A stretch of DNA of 64,000 bases, from assembly GCA_965203615.1 (NCBI GenBank), contig OZ241900.1, positions 1,302,001-1,366,000 on the forward strand, in the 5' to 3' direction. Made by a program: the position numbers and the translations under genes. The stretch is from VXNE01 sp965203615 (GTDB lineage Bacteria; Pseudomonadota; Gammaproteobacteria; Pseudomonadales; Azotimanducaceae). Positions 35,709 to 43,814 of this stretch are shown here, one piece after another. Position 1 is the stretch's first letter. Every line of letters begins with the position of its first letter. Under the pieces are notes generated by a model that saw only the letters and a list, made by a program, of their open reading frames with translations, was not told the DNA's origin and searched no databases.

Positions 35709-37136
35709 TCAAGGAGTAAGCTGTCGGGCCACGCGGAACCCGATGTCTCGGCGGCGGACGCTGGTGGTGATCCTGCCCCGGCTCGCGGAGCGGAGGCCCA
35801 TCCGATTCTCGGACCAAGAACCGCCACGCAAAATGCGCACCTTGCACTCACCCTGAAGCCACGCGCTACCGTCAGAGGGCAACCCCGCGTAGTTGTAGTT
35901 CCAACAGTCCTCGACCAGTTCCGCAACGTTGCCGTGCATGTCATACAGGCCCCATGCATTCGGTTCGAAGGAGCCTACCTGGGACGTGTGCTCCCACTGA
36001 TCGCCGCAAACGTCCAAAAGGCAATTCGTCCGGTTCGAGCCGATATCGTTGCCCCAACTGTACTTCGTCTCCGAACCCGCCCGCGCCGCGTACTCCCACT
36101 CCGCCTCGCTTGGCAAGCGATACTCGGCCCCCGTCTCGCTCGACAACCATGCGACGTATGCCTTCGCATCGTCCCACGACACGTGGATCACCGGTCGATT
36201 GCCGCGGCCCCATCCCCGGTCTTCAACCTTGTGGGGGTACGTAAACCGGTCGAAGTCATCGAATGTCACCTCGTGCACCGATAGCGCGAATGGCTCGGGA
36301 ATGGTCACTTCGTGCACCGGCTTCTCATTGTCGCGACACCTCCGACCCGAAACACATCCCATGCGGAAACGCCCCGCCGGAATCTCGACCATCTCCGGTC
36401 CCTCGCCACCGGAGCGCAGTTGATCGCGGAAAGCGGGTTTCGGCCGATAGGTCGATGCAGGCGCGGCGACGGGCTCATCCGCCAACGTGGCAATGTCGCT
36501 CGGGGGCGCTTCGATCTTCAACACACCCGTGCATTTGACGAACTCGACGAGCACCTTCCGCCAGCCCGCGACCGTGTCGATCTCGCGCAGCGGGGATTGC
36601 TTGGGCGCGCCCGGAAAGGACATGAGACCGTGGGCGATCATGTAGGTCGGCCGGTAGTGAGGTGGTCCCGCCGCCGCCATCGACGCGCAGAGTGCGCCAA
36701 TCCGCTCGTCATCGCCTCTCAGCTTTTCGACAGCGCGCAATACACGACGCCGCTCCCGTCTCGAGACGCCTAAGAAGCGATCCGCGACCAGAGCAATCAC
36801 GGCAGCGTGCGCGGTAGGATCGGTGACCCTTAACGTGTCGTAGGTGGCGTAGGCGTTGGCAAGCAAAAGCAATTCGGCCATCCGATCATGTTCGCGCTCG
36901 TCGAGGCAAGCCCGGGCCCCCGATGCGATGTCGGCTGCGGTATCGGAGGCGGAAACGGTCTCGGCGGCGACGCATCCGAGTGGATTCGTGGCGGCCAGGT
37001 TGCCCGGAGACTCCCAATTGATGATACGCGGCCGCCCGGGACTATCCTCGCTGTGCGCGGCCATGGCGCACAACACCATCGCCGACACGACGGCCAAACC
37101 GACCTTACGCGTGAGTCCCACCCTGGCGACGAACAT
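35709..37136 (-). CDS. SUMF1/formylglycine-generating-enzyme domain protein without catalytic cysteines
   Basis: The 475-residue secreted protein has a signal peptide (to about residue 30), an unknown 200-residue part, and a C-terminal SUMF1 domain with LPSEAEWEYAARAG, YDMHGNVAELVED and ILRGGSWSENRMGLRSA. True formylglycine enzymes carry two cysteines after RGGSW that bind copper; here that position reads SENRMGLR, so catalysis of cysteine oxidation is unlikely. Such domains often bind substrate or partner proteins instead. The preceding region has several cysteines (SGRRCRD, NCLLDVCGD). The ATG at 37136 starts the signal peptide; longer frames to 37289 lack one. It stands alone between CoA transferase and kynureninase. 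Confidence 0.8.
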   Translation of the reverse strand: MFVARVGLTRKVGLAVVSAMVLCAMAAHSEDSPGRPRIINWESPGNLAATNPLGCVAAETVSASDTAADIASGARACLDEREHDRMAELLLLANAYATYDTLRVTDPTAHAAVIALVADRFLGVSRRERRRVLRAVEKLRGDDERIGALCASMAAAGPPHYRPTYMIAHGLMSFPGAPKQSPLREIDTVAGWRKVLVEFVKCTGVLKIEAPPSDIATLADEPVAAPASTYRPKPAFRDQLRSGGEGPEMVEIPAGRFRMGCVSGRRCRDNEKPVHEVTIPEPFALSVHEVTFDDFDRFTYPHKVEDRGWGRGNRPVIHVSWDDAKAYVAWLSSETGAEYRLPSEAEWEYAARAGSETKYSWGNDIGSNRTNCLLDVCGDQWEHTSQVGSFEPNAWGLYDMHGNVAELVEDCWNYNYAGLPSDGSAWLQGECKVRILRGGSWSENRMGLRSASRGRITTSVRRRDIGFRVARQLTP

Positions 37137-37370
37137 CGGTCCACCCCTGCAATAGACGCAGCGGGAGCATAGCAGGGTCAAGTTGCGCGCCCGCCGCGTC
37201 CCGAAGCCGTTTGTTTGGGCGGGGGCGAAACCGGCCGCGCCCGCAAGGGCGCCGTATTGTTGACCCTGGCGGCGGTTCATCGCGACCAAGGTAGGCTAGG
37301 CTCACCTTGAGTCCGGATCTCCCGAGAGGTTGACGATTCCATGACTCCAACTCAGTCTATTTCTCTCGGA

Positions 37371-38576
37371 TTACCGAACGATTGCCTCGCCAAGCAGGCC
37401 GATCGCCTCGTCAAGCTGCTCGTCGGTCACGTATGGTGCCGGGCCCAGCCGGAGGACGGCGCCACGGTGGTCCGCGAATACCCCGAGACTGCGTAAGCGG
37501 GCGACGATTTCGGCAGCGTCCGGCGCGTCGAGCGCCAGGAATCCGCCGCGTCGTTCCAGGGGCAGATCGCGGTCCCAGGACAGCACAGTGGGATCGGCGT
37601 CCAGTGCTTCGATTCCCTTCGCGAGCCTGGCCAACTGAGTCTGGCTGATGTCGCGCAGCGAAGGTACGTCCAGCCCCTCGGACCGGAAGAAACGCAGCAC
37701 GGCCCGTGCCCGATAGTGGCCGACCGGATCGTAAGTCGAACCGGCGAAGCGATGCGGACCATCGCCGTACTGGACGCCGCCATGTCCCGGTCCGTCGGCC
37801 AGTTCCCCAAACTCGCTGAACCAGCCAGTCAGCACGGGTCGCAGCGAACAGTCGGCGGGAAGGCGCAGGAAACAGACCCCTTCGCCGAACTGGCAATACT
37901 TGTAGCCGCCACCGACGACGAAGGCACGTTCGAGTCCCATGTCCGACACGGAGAACGGGACGACGTTGATGGAGTGGTACGCATCGACAAGCAGGCACGC
38001 GCCGACCCGCTCGCACGCTTTCGCCACCTCGTCCAGGCCATCCACGATCAGCCCGCTCCCGAACAGCACCGACGACATCAAGACGGCTGCCGTACGGTCG
38101 TCCACGGCATCGACCACGGCCTGTGCGATGGTCCCTGGTGCGGTCGCGGAGCCGCCACCGGCCACACCGACCTGTACGACTTCCAGCCCTTCCTCCTGCA
38201 ACCGTGCCAGTTGCCGTCGTATGGTGTGGAACTCGCCGTCGGTCGTCACAACGCGGGGCCGGTCGCGCAGTGGCAGCGCGGACAGGAACCGGGTGACGAG
38301 TTCGTGGGTGTTCTGGCCCAGCGCGATGTGCCCGTCGGGATCGCCGAGAAGGCCGCGGTATCCCTCTCGAACCTCGTCGGCGACCGCCAGCGCCCTGTCC
38401 CACTTGCGGTCGACCAGTTCCGCGGCGTCTTGCCATGCATGCATCTGCGCGTGGAAGGCGACGTCCGGCCAGGCCTGGTGGGAGTGCCCGGTCAGCAGGA
38501 TCCGTTCGCCCACGCTGAAGCGCGAGTAGTGTCGCGCAAGGCGGTGGGCATCGTGCCGGCCGGCGGCGAGTGTCAC
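37371..38576 (-). CDS. kynU: Kynureninase
   Basis: The 401-residue PLP enzyme (aminotransferase class V fold) has the lysine segment GGGYKYCQFGEG near residue 225 and upstream LLVDAYHSINVVPF, which matches kynureninases of the large bacterial type. It cleaves kynurenine to anthranilate and alanine, or 3-hydroxykynurenine likewise. The start codon is GTG with no clear ribosome site. It follows the tryptophan dioxygenase gene by 22 nt, so it is co-transcribed. Kynurenine formamidase is not in the window. Confidence 0.85.
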   Translation of the reverse strand: MTLAAGRHDAHRLARHYSRFSVGERILLTGHSHQAWPDVAFHAQMHAWQDAAELVDRKWDRALAVADEVREGYRGLLGDPDGHIALGQNTHELVTRFLSALPLRDRPRVVTTDGEFHTIRRQLARLQEEGLEVVQVGVAGGGSATAPGTIAQAVVDAVDDRTAAVLMSSVLFGSGLIVDGLDEVAKACERVGACLLVDAYHSINVVPFSVSDMGLERAFVVGGGYKYCQFGEGVCFLRLPADCSLRPVLTGWFSEFGELADGPGHGGVQYGDGPHRFAGSTYDPVGHYRARAVLRFFRSEGLDVPSLRDISQTQLARLAKGIEALDADPTVLSWDRDLPLERRGGFLALDAPDAAEIVARLRSLGVFADHRGAVLRLGPAPYVTDEQLDEAIGLLGEAIVR

Positions 38577-38598
38577 GGCTGGATCCCGGATTCGGCGA

Positions 38599-39393
38599 TC
38601 AGAAACGGTCCCTGACTTCCCAGAGGTCCGGAAAGAACGGGCCGGTCAACACCGTGGTCAGCAGGTACTCGGCACCCGATGATCCGCCGGTTCCGGTCTT
38701 GGTGCCGATGGTGCGCTGCACCATCCTGAGATGGTGGTAGCGCCACTCCTGCATGCCCTCGTCCAGGTCCACGAGGCTCTCGCAGAACGCGGCCAGCCCG
38801 GGGTCTCCGCGATAGACACGGATCAACGCCGCCTGCACCGCCGGGTCGGTCCCCACGGGTCGGTCCTGCCACTTTCCGAGCGACGTGGCGGGAATGGAAT
38901 ACCCCGACCGCGCCAGCAGTCCAACGAACTGGTCCCACAAGGTCGGCGCGACGATGCGCGCCTCCAACCGCTCACGCTCGGCCGAGTCTTCGGGAAACAA
39001 CTCCAGCACCGACGGTCGCTTGTAGCCGAGGATGAACTCGATCTCGCGGAACTGCGCGGACTGGAAGCCGCTGGATGCGCCGAGCCGTTCCCGGAACGCG
39101 CTGAATTCGAGGGGCGTCATCGTCTCCATGACATCGAGCTGGCTCACGAGCACCTTGACGATCCTGACCGCCCGCTTCAGCGTCGACGCGGCCCTGTCGG
39201 GCTGGTCCCGGGACAGGAGATCGCCGCTGTATTCCAGCTCGTGCAGCATGCTCTTGAACCACAGTTCGTAGACCTGGTGAACGATGATGAAGAGCGTCTC
39301 GTCGTGGGCGCGGGATAGCGGGTGCTGCAACGAGAGAAGTTCGCCGAGCTTCAGGTAGCCCTGGTAGTTCTGGAAGCTCGGATTGGTGCTCAT
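38599..39393 (-). CDS. kynA: Tryptophan 2,3-dioxygenase
   Basis: The roughly 264-residue heme enzyme opens the indole ring of tryptophan to N-formylkynurenine. It has YLKLGELLSLQHPLS and ETLFIIVHQVYELWFK near residues 13-50, and the heme-contact and substrate region HHLRMVQRTIGTKTGTGGSSG near the C-terminus. I start at ATG 39393 (MSTNPSF) because family members begin at a similar point; longer frames to 39423, 39465 or 39492 are possible and lack good ribosome sites. The kynureninase follows at once. It probably feeds tryptophan breakdown or anthranilate formation. Confidence 0.9.
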   Translation of the reverse strand: MSTNPSFQNYQGYLKLGELLSLQHPLSRAHDETLFIIVHQVYELWFKSMLHELEYSGDLLSRDQPDRAASTLKRAVRIVKVLVSQLDVMETMTPLEFSAFRERLGASSGFQSAQFREIEFILGYKRPSVLELFPEDSAERERLEARIVAPTLWDQFVGLLARSGYSIPATSLGKWQDRPVGTDPAVQAALIRVYRGDPGLAAFCESLVDLDEGMQEWRYHHLRMVQRTIGTKTGTGGSSGAEYLLTTVLTGPFFPDLWEVRDRF

Positions 39394-39527
39394 CGGCGAC
39401 CCGACGTTCGGGAACCCAGGCATGCCCGTTTGCTTTCGACCTTGTGACGAAGGGCGGACATGCATGATCGACCATAGTCCTGACAAGGGCACTCCGTCAA
39501 CGGACCGGATTGACTTTCTGGCTCTTA

Positions 39528-39564
39528 TACTCTAAAAATGAGAGTACACTTTAATAAAGAGTAC
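39528..39564 (+). promoter_or_regulatory. Candidate operator of the membrane protein/winged-helix operon
   Basis: TACTCT at 39528-39533 and AGAGTA at 39541-39546 form an inverted repeat, and AGAGTAC recurs at 39558-39564. A possible promoter (TTGACT at 39510-39515, TAAAAA at 39533-39538) overlaps it. The strong AT-richness in the otherwise GC-rich context and the presence of a regulator gene in the operon support autoregulation. Confidence 0.5.
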
Positions 39565-39590
39565 TAGTTGGTGCCAAGACGGAGGAAATC

Positions 39591-40163
39591 ATGACCGACA
39601 CAGCTTCAATCAAGGACGACATCGCCTATGTCCGGGCGGCGGCCGAGCGTTCGCACCCCGGGCACGTGCCGGCGATCTATCTGATCTGGGCAGTCATTTG
39701 CCTGTGCGGATTTACCCTCGTTGACCTGGTCGGACCGGGATCGGGGTGGATCGCCATTTTCTGGTTCATCGCGGGACCGGTCGGCGGCGCTCTCACCTGG
39801 TGGCTTGCGGTGCGAGGGGGCCGCCGTGAAGGTCAGGCCGACCGCCGCACCGGGAAACGTTGGGCCGGTCACTTCCTCGGCTTCTTCGCCGTGGGCCTGC
39901 TCGGTATGGGCCTCGCCGTATCGGGTCAACTGAGCTGGTCGGGCGTGGGCTCGCTATGGATCCTGATTCTGGCGTTGACCTACTTCCTGGCCGGGCTGCA
40001 CCTGGAGCGCCGCCTGATGCCTATCGGCTTCGTTCTCGGCGCCGGTTACCTGTTCACCCTCTACTTGCCGGAATACGGGTTCACAACGGCGGGCGTGATG
40101 GTCGCCATTGCGCTGGTGGCGCAGGCATGGCTCGGAACGCGGGCGCAGCATGCAGCGGACTGA
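39591..40163 (+). CDS. Small integral membrane protein
   Basis: The 190-residue protein has about six hydrophobic segments (such as IYLIWAVICLCGFTLVDLV and LWILILALTYFLAGL) and a positively charged loop around residues 80-95. The family is not recognised. GGAGGAAATC precedes the ATG. The next gene, a winged-helix regulator, overlaps its end by 14 nt. A membrane protein coupled to a small repressor suggests a sensing pair or a stress response. Confidence 0.75.
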   Translation: MTDTASIKDDIAYVRAAAERSHPGHVPAIYLIWAVICLCGFTLVDLVGPGSGWIAIFWFIAGPVGGALTWWLAVRGGRREGQADRRTGKRWAGHFLGFFAVGLLGMGLAVSGQLSWSGVGSLWILILALTYFLAGLHLERRLMPIGFVLGAGYLFTLYLPEYGFTTAGVMVAIALVAQAWLGTRAQHAAD

Positions 40164-40476
40164 CCCGGACGTCGACGGCCTGGAAGAGCTGGGATCACTG
40201 CGAGGGTTGCTCGAACACCGCGTTCGGCTCGGGATCTGCGTTCTGCTCTCCGAACACGATGCGATGTCTTTCAGCCGGCTGAAGCAGGTGCTGGAAGAGA
40301 CCGACGGCAGTCTCGGCACCCACCTGCGCAAGCTGGAGGACGACGGGTACCTGGCAATCGAGAAGACCTTCCGCGACCGGCGGCCGGTGACCTGGTACGA
40401 GTTGACCGGGAAGGGCCGTTCAAGTCTCAGAAAGCACGTCGCCAACCTGGCGCGATTGATTGAGCGGGTGGGATAG
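40150..40476 (+). CDS. Winged-helix transcriptional regulator
   Basis: The 108-residue protein has the HTH_34/ArsR-like winged helix: LRGLLEHRVRLGICVLLSEHD, FSRLKQVLEETDGSLGTHLRKLEDDGYLAIEK and then RPVTWYELTGKGRSSL. No metal-binding cysteines appear, so the signal is not the classical ArsR type. It starts inside the membrane gene's end (ATG 40150), so the two are coupled. The repeats at 39528-39564 are a likely binding site. Confidence 0.85.
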   Translation: MQRTDPDVDGLEELGSLRGLLEHRVRLGICVLLSEHDAMSFSRLKQVLEETDGSLGTHLRKLEDDGYLAIEKTFRDRRPVTWYELTGKGRSSLRKHVANLARLIERVG

Positions 40477-40490
40477 TCCCAGGTGCGCCT

Positions 40491-40979
40491 TTAGTAGTGG
40501 TATTCCTCGATACCCTGCCCCTCCATCGAATAGCCCGCTTCCACGAACTCGGAGTCGAAGCGCTCAAGCCCGAGTTTGCCGGTGACCCAGACGGGGTCCC
40601 AGATGCTGTCGAACTCTATCGGTTCCGAGAACGTCACGTAGACGATCTGGTTCGGCGGCGGCGGGGGCACATGGATGCAGGCGCCGAAGTAGGGGACGAG
40701 CAGAGAGCTCGTGACCTTGTCCTCGACGAGGTCGAGAGGAACCATGTAACCGGGGAGTTTCACCACTTGGCCGTTGAGTTCGGGCACGACCCCGGCGGGG
40801 GGTAGGTTGAAGTTGTCGAAGGACGGAATGCCGGTGTGATCAAAGAACGAGGGTTCGGCGGGCTCCTCGTCGGCGGGCAGCAGATCGTCCCAACCCAGCT
40901 CCCGTACCTCATTGTCCTTTTCGCCCGACACGGCCAGGGCGCAGGCGGCGAGGATGATCCAGAGAACGCGGTGTGCCAA
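40491..40979 (-). CDS. DUF3299 secreted protein, last gene of the zinc-type ABC operon
   Basis: The 162-residue protein has a short signal-like N-terminus (HRVLWIILAACALAVSG) and DUF3299 features: VKLPGYMVPLDL, VPYFGACIHVPPPPPNQ and VTGKL. It is likely periplasmic. Members of this family are encoded with DUF2796 proteins and an ABC pair in the Vibrio zinc-regulated zrg operon. I start at TTG 40979, with AAGGAGG upstream; longer frames run into the next gene. It lies 65 nt from the permease gene, so co-transcription is likely. Metal binding is not shown by sequence. Confidence 0.8.
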   Translation of the reverse strand: MAHRVLWIILAACALAVSGEKDNEVRELGWDDLLPADEEPAEPSFFDHTGIPSFDNFNLPPAGVVPELNGQVVKLPGYMVPLDLVEDKVTSSLLVPYFGACIHVPPPPPNQIVYVTFSEPIEFDSIWDPVWVTGKLGLERFDSEFVEAGYSMEGQGIEEYHY

Positions 40980-41044
40980 CGTAGCCTCCTTAACTGCAGG
41001 GCCATTGTGTCCTGTACGGAGCGGCGCGGCAATGCCGGCAAGCC

Positions 41045-42310
41045 TCAGGTCCGTATCGATAACCCGTCGGCGAGCGAGAAGCGATACGCTCGCCAGGCCG
41101 GCAGAGCCGCGATCATACCCGCTGCGATCGTGACCACGACCACCACGGCGAGGTCGAACCAGCCCGGAAGACCCGGCGCGAGGTAGAGGCCGAAGCGTTC
41201 CAAAACGAACGGGCGGGCCGCGAACATGCCCGCATGGATCGCCGTCACGCCGGCTATGGCCGCCGTCGCGGCAAGAATGACGGCTTCCGTGACAAGAAGC
41301 CCGAAGACCATGGCGGGACCCGCGCCCATGGAACGCAGCACTGCCATCTCCCGGCGCCGCTCGGCGAGGCTGGTCAGGAGCGTCGTCAAGAGGCCGACGA
41401 GTCCGGCGGCGATCACGAACGCGCTGACGCCGAGGAGTGCCGTTTCCGCGACTCCGACCAGCTCCCAGAGCTGCTGCAGGGTCACCCCGGGAACGATGGC
41501 CATCAACGGCTCGCGCTGGTTCTCGTTGATGAAGCGCTGCAGCCCGAACAACATCAACCGCGACTTGAGGCCGACGATGCACGCGGTGATCGCGTCGGGT
41601 TCGAGTGTGCCCGCAACGACGCCAGCGGCATCGACACCCAGACCAGCGTACTGGCCCGGGTCATCCGCCGCGTGGATCGCCTCGATGCCCGCCAGCGTGA
41701 CGTGCACGGTCCGGTCCACGGGTGTCCCCGTACGGCGCAGGATGCCGGTGACCAGGAACGGCAGTTCGTCGTGCTGCTCGAAACTCACGTCACCGATGCC
41801 GTGGGAGACGATGATCCGGTCGCCGACGGCATAGCCGAGGGCTGTCGCGACATCCGCGCCAAGCACGGCGTCGTTGACGCGGGAGAAGACTCCGCCCTGG
41901 TCGAACTCGAGACTTCGCTCCCGACCGAAGCGGTAATGCGTGAAGTAGCCCGTGTCCGTGCCGAGCACCCGGAAACCCCGATGCGCGTCGCCGAGGGAGA
42001 TGGGAATGGTCCAGGCGACCTCGGGCCGGGCCGCGATCTCCGCGTAACTGGCCCAGGAGATGTTGTTCGTGGCATCGCCGATGCGGAACACGGAGTAGAG
42101 CAGTAGGTTGACGGGTCCACTGCGGGCGCCGACGATGAGATCGGCGCCCGAGATGGTGCTGGTGAAGCTGGCGCGCGCCTCCGTTCTGAGGCGGTCGACG
42201 CCGATCAGGAGAGCGACGCTCACGGCCACCGAAAGAACGGTCAGGCCCGCCGTCAGGCGCCGGTTGGCAAGGCTCCTGAGAGCCAGGGAGACGAGCACCC
42301 TACCCCGCAT
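41045..42310 (-). CDS. ABC transporter permease (FtsX/MacB family)
   Basis: The 421-residue protein has one N-terminal helix (about 17-40), a roughly 230-residue periplasmic domain, and three C-terminal helices (around 270, 320 and 385) as in FtsX/LolC permeases. These mechanotransmit rather than form a pore, and often move lipoproteins or complexes across the periplasm. It overlaps the ATPase gene by 11 nt. In this operon it probably works with the His-rich DUF2796 protein in metal handling. Confidence 0.88.
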   Translation of the reverse strand: MRGRVLVSLALRSLANRRLTAGLTVLSVAVSVALLIGVDRLRTEARASFTSTISGADLIVGARSGPVNLLLYSVFRIGDATNNISWASYAEIAARPEVAWTIPISLGDAHRGFRVLGTDTGYFTHYRFGRERSLEFDQGGVFSRVNDAVLGADVATALGYAVGDRIIVSHGIGDVSFEQHDELPFLVTGILRRTGTPVDRTVHVTLAGIEAIHAADDPGQYAGLGVDAAGVVAGTLEPDAITACIVGLKSRLMLFGLQRFINENQREPLMAIVPGVTLQQLWELVGVAETALLGVSAFVIAAGLVGLLTTLLTSLAERRREMAVLRSMGAGPAMVFGLLVTEAVILAATAAIAGVTAIHAGMFAARPFVLERFGLYLAPGLPGWFDLAVVVVVTIAAGMIAALPAWRAYRFSLADGLSIRT

Positions 42311-43022
42311 CGTCGGCCTCCATGGGCGCCCGGTTGATGGTCTCGATGGATACGCCGCGGTCGAACGATGGCGCCAGGGCTGCGTCGTGGCTCACGAAGA
42401 TGACGGTGCTGCCCGCCGCCGCGCACTCGTCCACCAGCAGATCCACGAACCTGAGTCGCGTGTTCGTGTCGAGAGCGGATGTCGGTTCGTCGGCGATCAC
42501 GAGCGCCGGCCGGCCGATCAGCGCCCGCGCCACCGCGACCCGCTGCTGCTGTCCGATACTGAGTTCCGTGACCCGGCGCTCGCGCAGGGTCTCGCCCGCA
42601 AAGCCGAGGCGTCCGAGGAGCCGCAGCGCCTCCTCCCGCGGCGATCCCGCAGACTCGATGGCCGCGTCCGCGCGGGCACCGGAGAAACGGCAGGGCAGCA
42701 AGACGTTGTCCACCATGGAAAGGTAGGGCAGGAGATTGAACATCTGGAACACGAACCCGATTCGGTCGGCGCGGAACCGGTCTCGCGCCGCGGCCCCAAG
42801 TTCCCCCAGCGACTCGCCAAGCACCTGCACCGCTCCCTCCGCCGGGGTCAGGATGCCGCCCACCAGGCCGAGTAGCGTGCTCTTGCCGCTGCCGCTCGGG
42901 CCTTCCAGGAAAAGGCTCTCTCCGCGGGCCACCGCGAAGTCCGCGATATCGATGACGGGAGGGCCCGCGCGATAGCGGTAGACGGCATTCGCCAGCCGCA
43001 CCGCCGGCGGCTCGATCGTCAC
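42300..43022 (-). CDS. ABC transporter ATP-binding protein (LolD/MacB type)
   Basis: The 240-residue ATPase has Walker A GPSGSGKSTLL at about residues 39-49, Q-loop MFNLL, signature LSIGQQQRVAVA near 147-158 and Walker B ALVIADEPTSALD. It powers the FtsX-type permease encoded next. The start is GTG, overlapping the DUF2796 stop in GTGA. The gene order is DUF2796, ATPase, permease, DUF3299, as in zrg-like operons. Confidence 0.92.
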   Translation of the reverse strand: MTIEPPAVRLANAVYRYRAGPPVIDIADFAVARGESLFLEGPSGSGKSTLLGLVGGILTPAEGAVQVLGESLGELGAAARDRFRADRIGFVFQMFNLLPYLSMVDNVLLPCRFSGARADAAIESAGSPREEALRLLGRLGFAGETLRERRVTELSIGQQQRVAVARALIGRPALVIADEPTSALDTNTRLRFVDLLVDECAAAGSTVIFVSHDAALAPSFDRGVSIETINRAPMEADDAG

Positions 43023-43771
43023 CTCGCCAACAGGTTGCGGAGGTCCACCTGCGGCGAGCCGGGCGATGCCGTTTCCGCAACCGCGCCGCCAGGACCGACG
43101 GCACGCAACTCAACCTCCGAGAGGCGCTCAAAGGACTCGAATGCCGTGACGTCCAGGGCAGTCAGCCGGTCCGGGTCGTCGCAGCGATACCGGATCGCGA
43201 GCGTGACATCGGCATGCTGTTCGCCGGGTTCCTGCGCATCATGGTCGGCGTCGTGGTGAGCATCATCCGCGTCGTGGGCATCGTGATCGTCATGGTGAGC
43301 ATCGGCGTCGTGCGCATCGTGATCGTCGTCGTGGTGCGCATGGTCAGCGTCATGGGCTTCGTGCTCGTGTTCGTGGTGAGCATCGTCCGCGTCGTGGGCA
43401 TCGTGTTCGTGGTGAGCATCGTGCCCTGCGGCTTCGTCGTGGGCGTGTTCTTCGTCCCCCGCAGTCGGCATGTCCCAATGGACATCCAACTCGACCACCG
43501 TGCACGCTGCGTCGGCTTGAAGCCGAACGAGGTTCGCCGGGTCGTCAAGGAGGGCGCGCGCCTCGGCAACCGCCGCGCGATCCTGCGCATCGCGCGGCGC
43601 GTGTTCGAAACCCACCAGGTTGTACATCGGGCTCGCGAAGTTCACCGCGACGTCCGATCCCTCCACGGCCAACTCGATCTCGGCCGTGCCGTGTACATGG
43701 GCGGTTTCCGCAGCGGTTGCGACGCCAGCCAGGACCAGTGTGAATGCCGCCAGACTCAATTGAAGACTCAT
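43019..43771 (-). CDS. DUF2796 (ZrgA-like) His-rich periplasmic metal-binding protein
   Basis: The 250-residue protein has a signal peptide (MSLQLSLAAFTLVLAGVATA-A). A DUF2796 domain surrounds a low-complexity insert at residues about 109-186 containing roughly 27 histidines in repeats such as DAHDADDAHHEH. In Vibrio this family binds zinc before transport. AAGGAGGAGGAACG precedes the ATG. The histidine tract is written as imperfect GAT/CAC repeats on the coding strand, so its length may vary. No Zur-like box was spotted. It is 43 nt after the Gfo/Idh/MocA gene. Confidence 0.88.
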   Translation of the reverse strand: MSLQLSLAAFTLVLAGVATAAETAHVHGTAEIELAVEGSDVAVNFASPMYNLVGFEHAPRDAQDRAAVAEARALLDDPANLVRLQADAACTVVELDVHWDMPTAGDEEHAHDEAAGHDAHHEHDAHDADDAHHEHEHEAHDADHAHHDDDHDAHDADAHHDDHDAHDADDAHHDADHDAQEPGEQHADVTLAIRYRCDDPDRLTALDVTAFESFERLSEVELRAVGPGGAVAETASPGSPQVDLRNLLAR

Positions 43772-43814
43772 CGTTCCTCCTCCTTGAACAAGTTGGGACG
43801 GAACCGCAGCCAGT

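Noticed and set aside
43240..43450. Short repeats that could be taken for a CRISPR array or a repeat locus
   Set aside because: They are the imperfect GAT/CAC codon repeats of the His-rich DUF2796 insert, with no constant repeat-spacer pattern.
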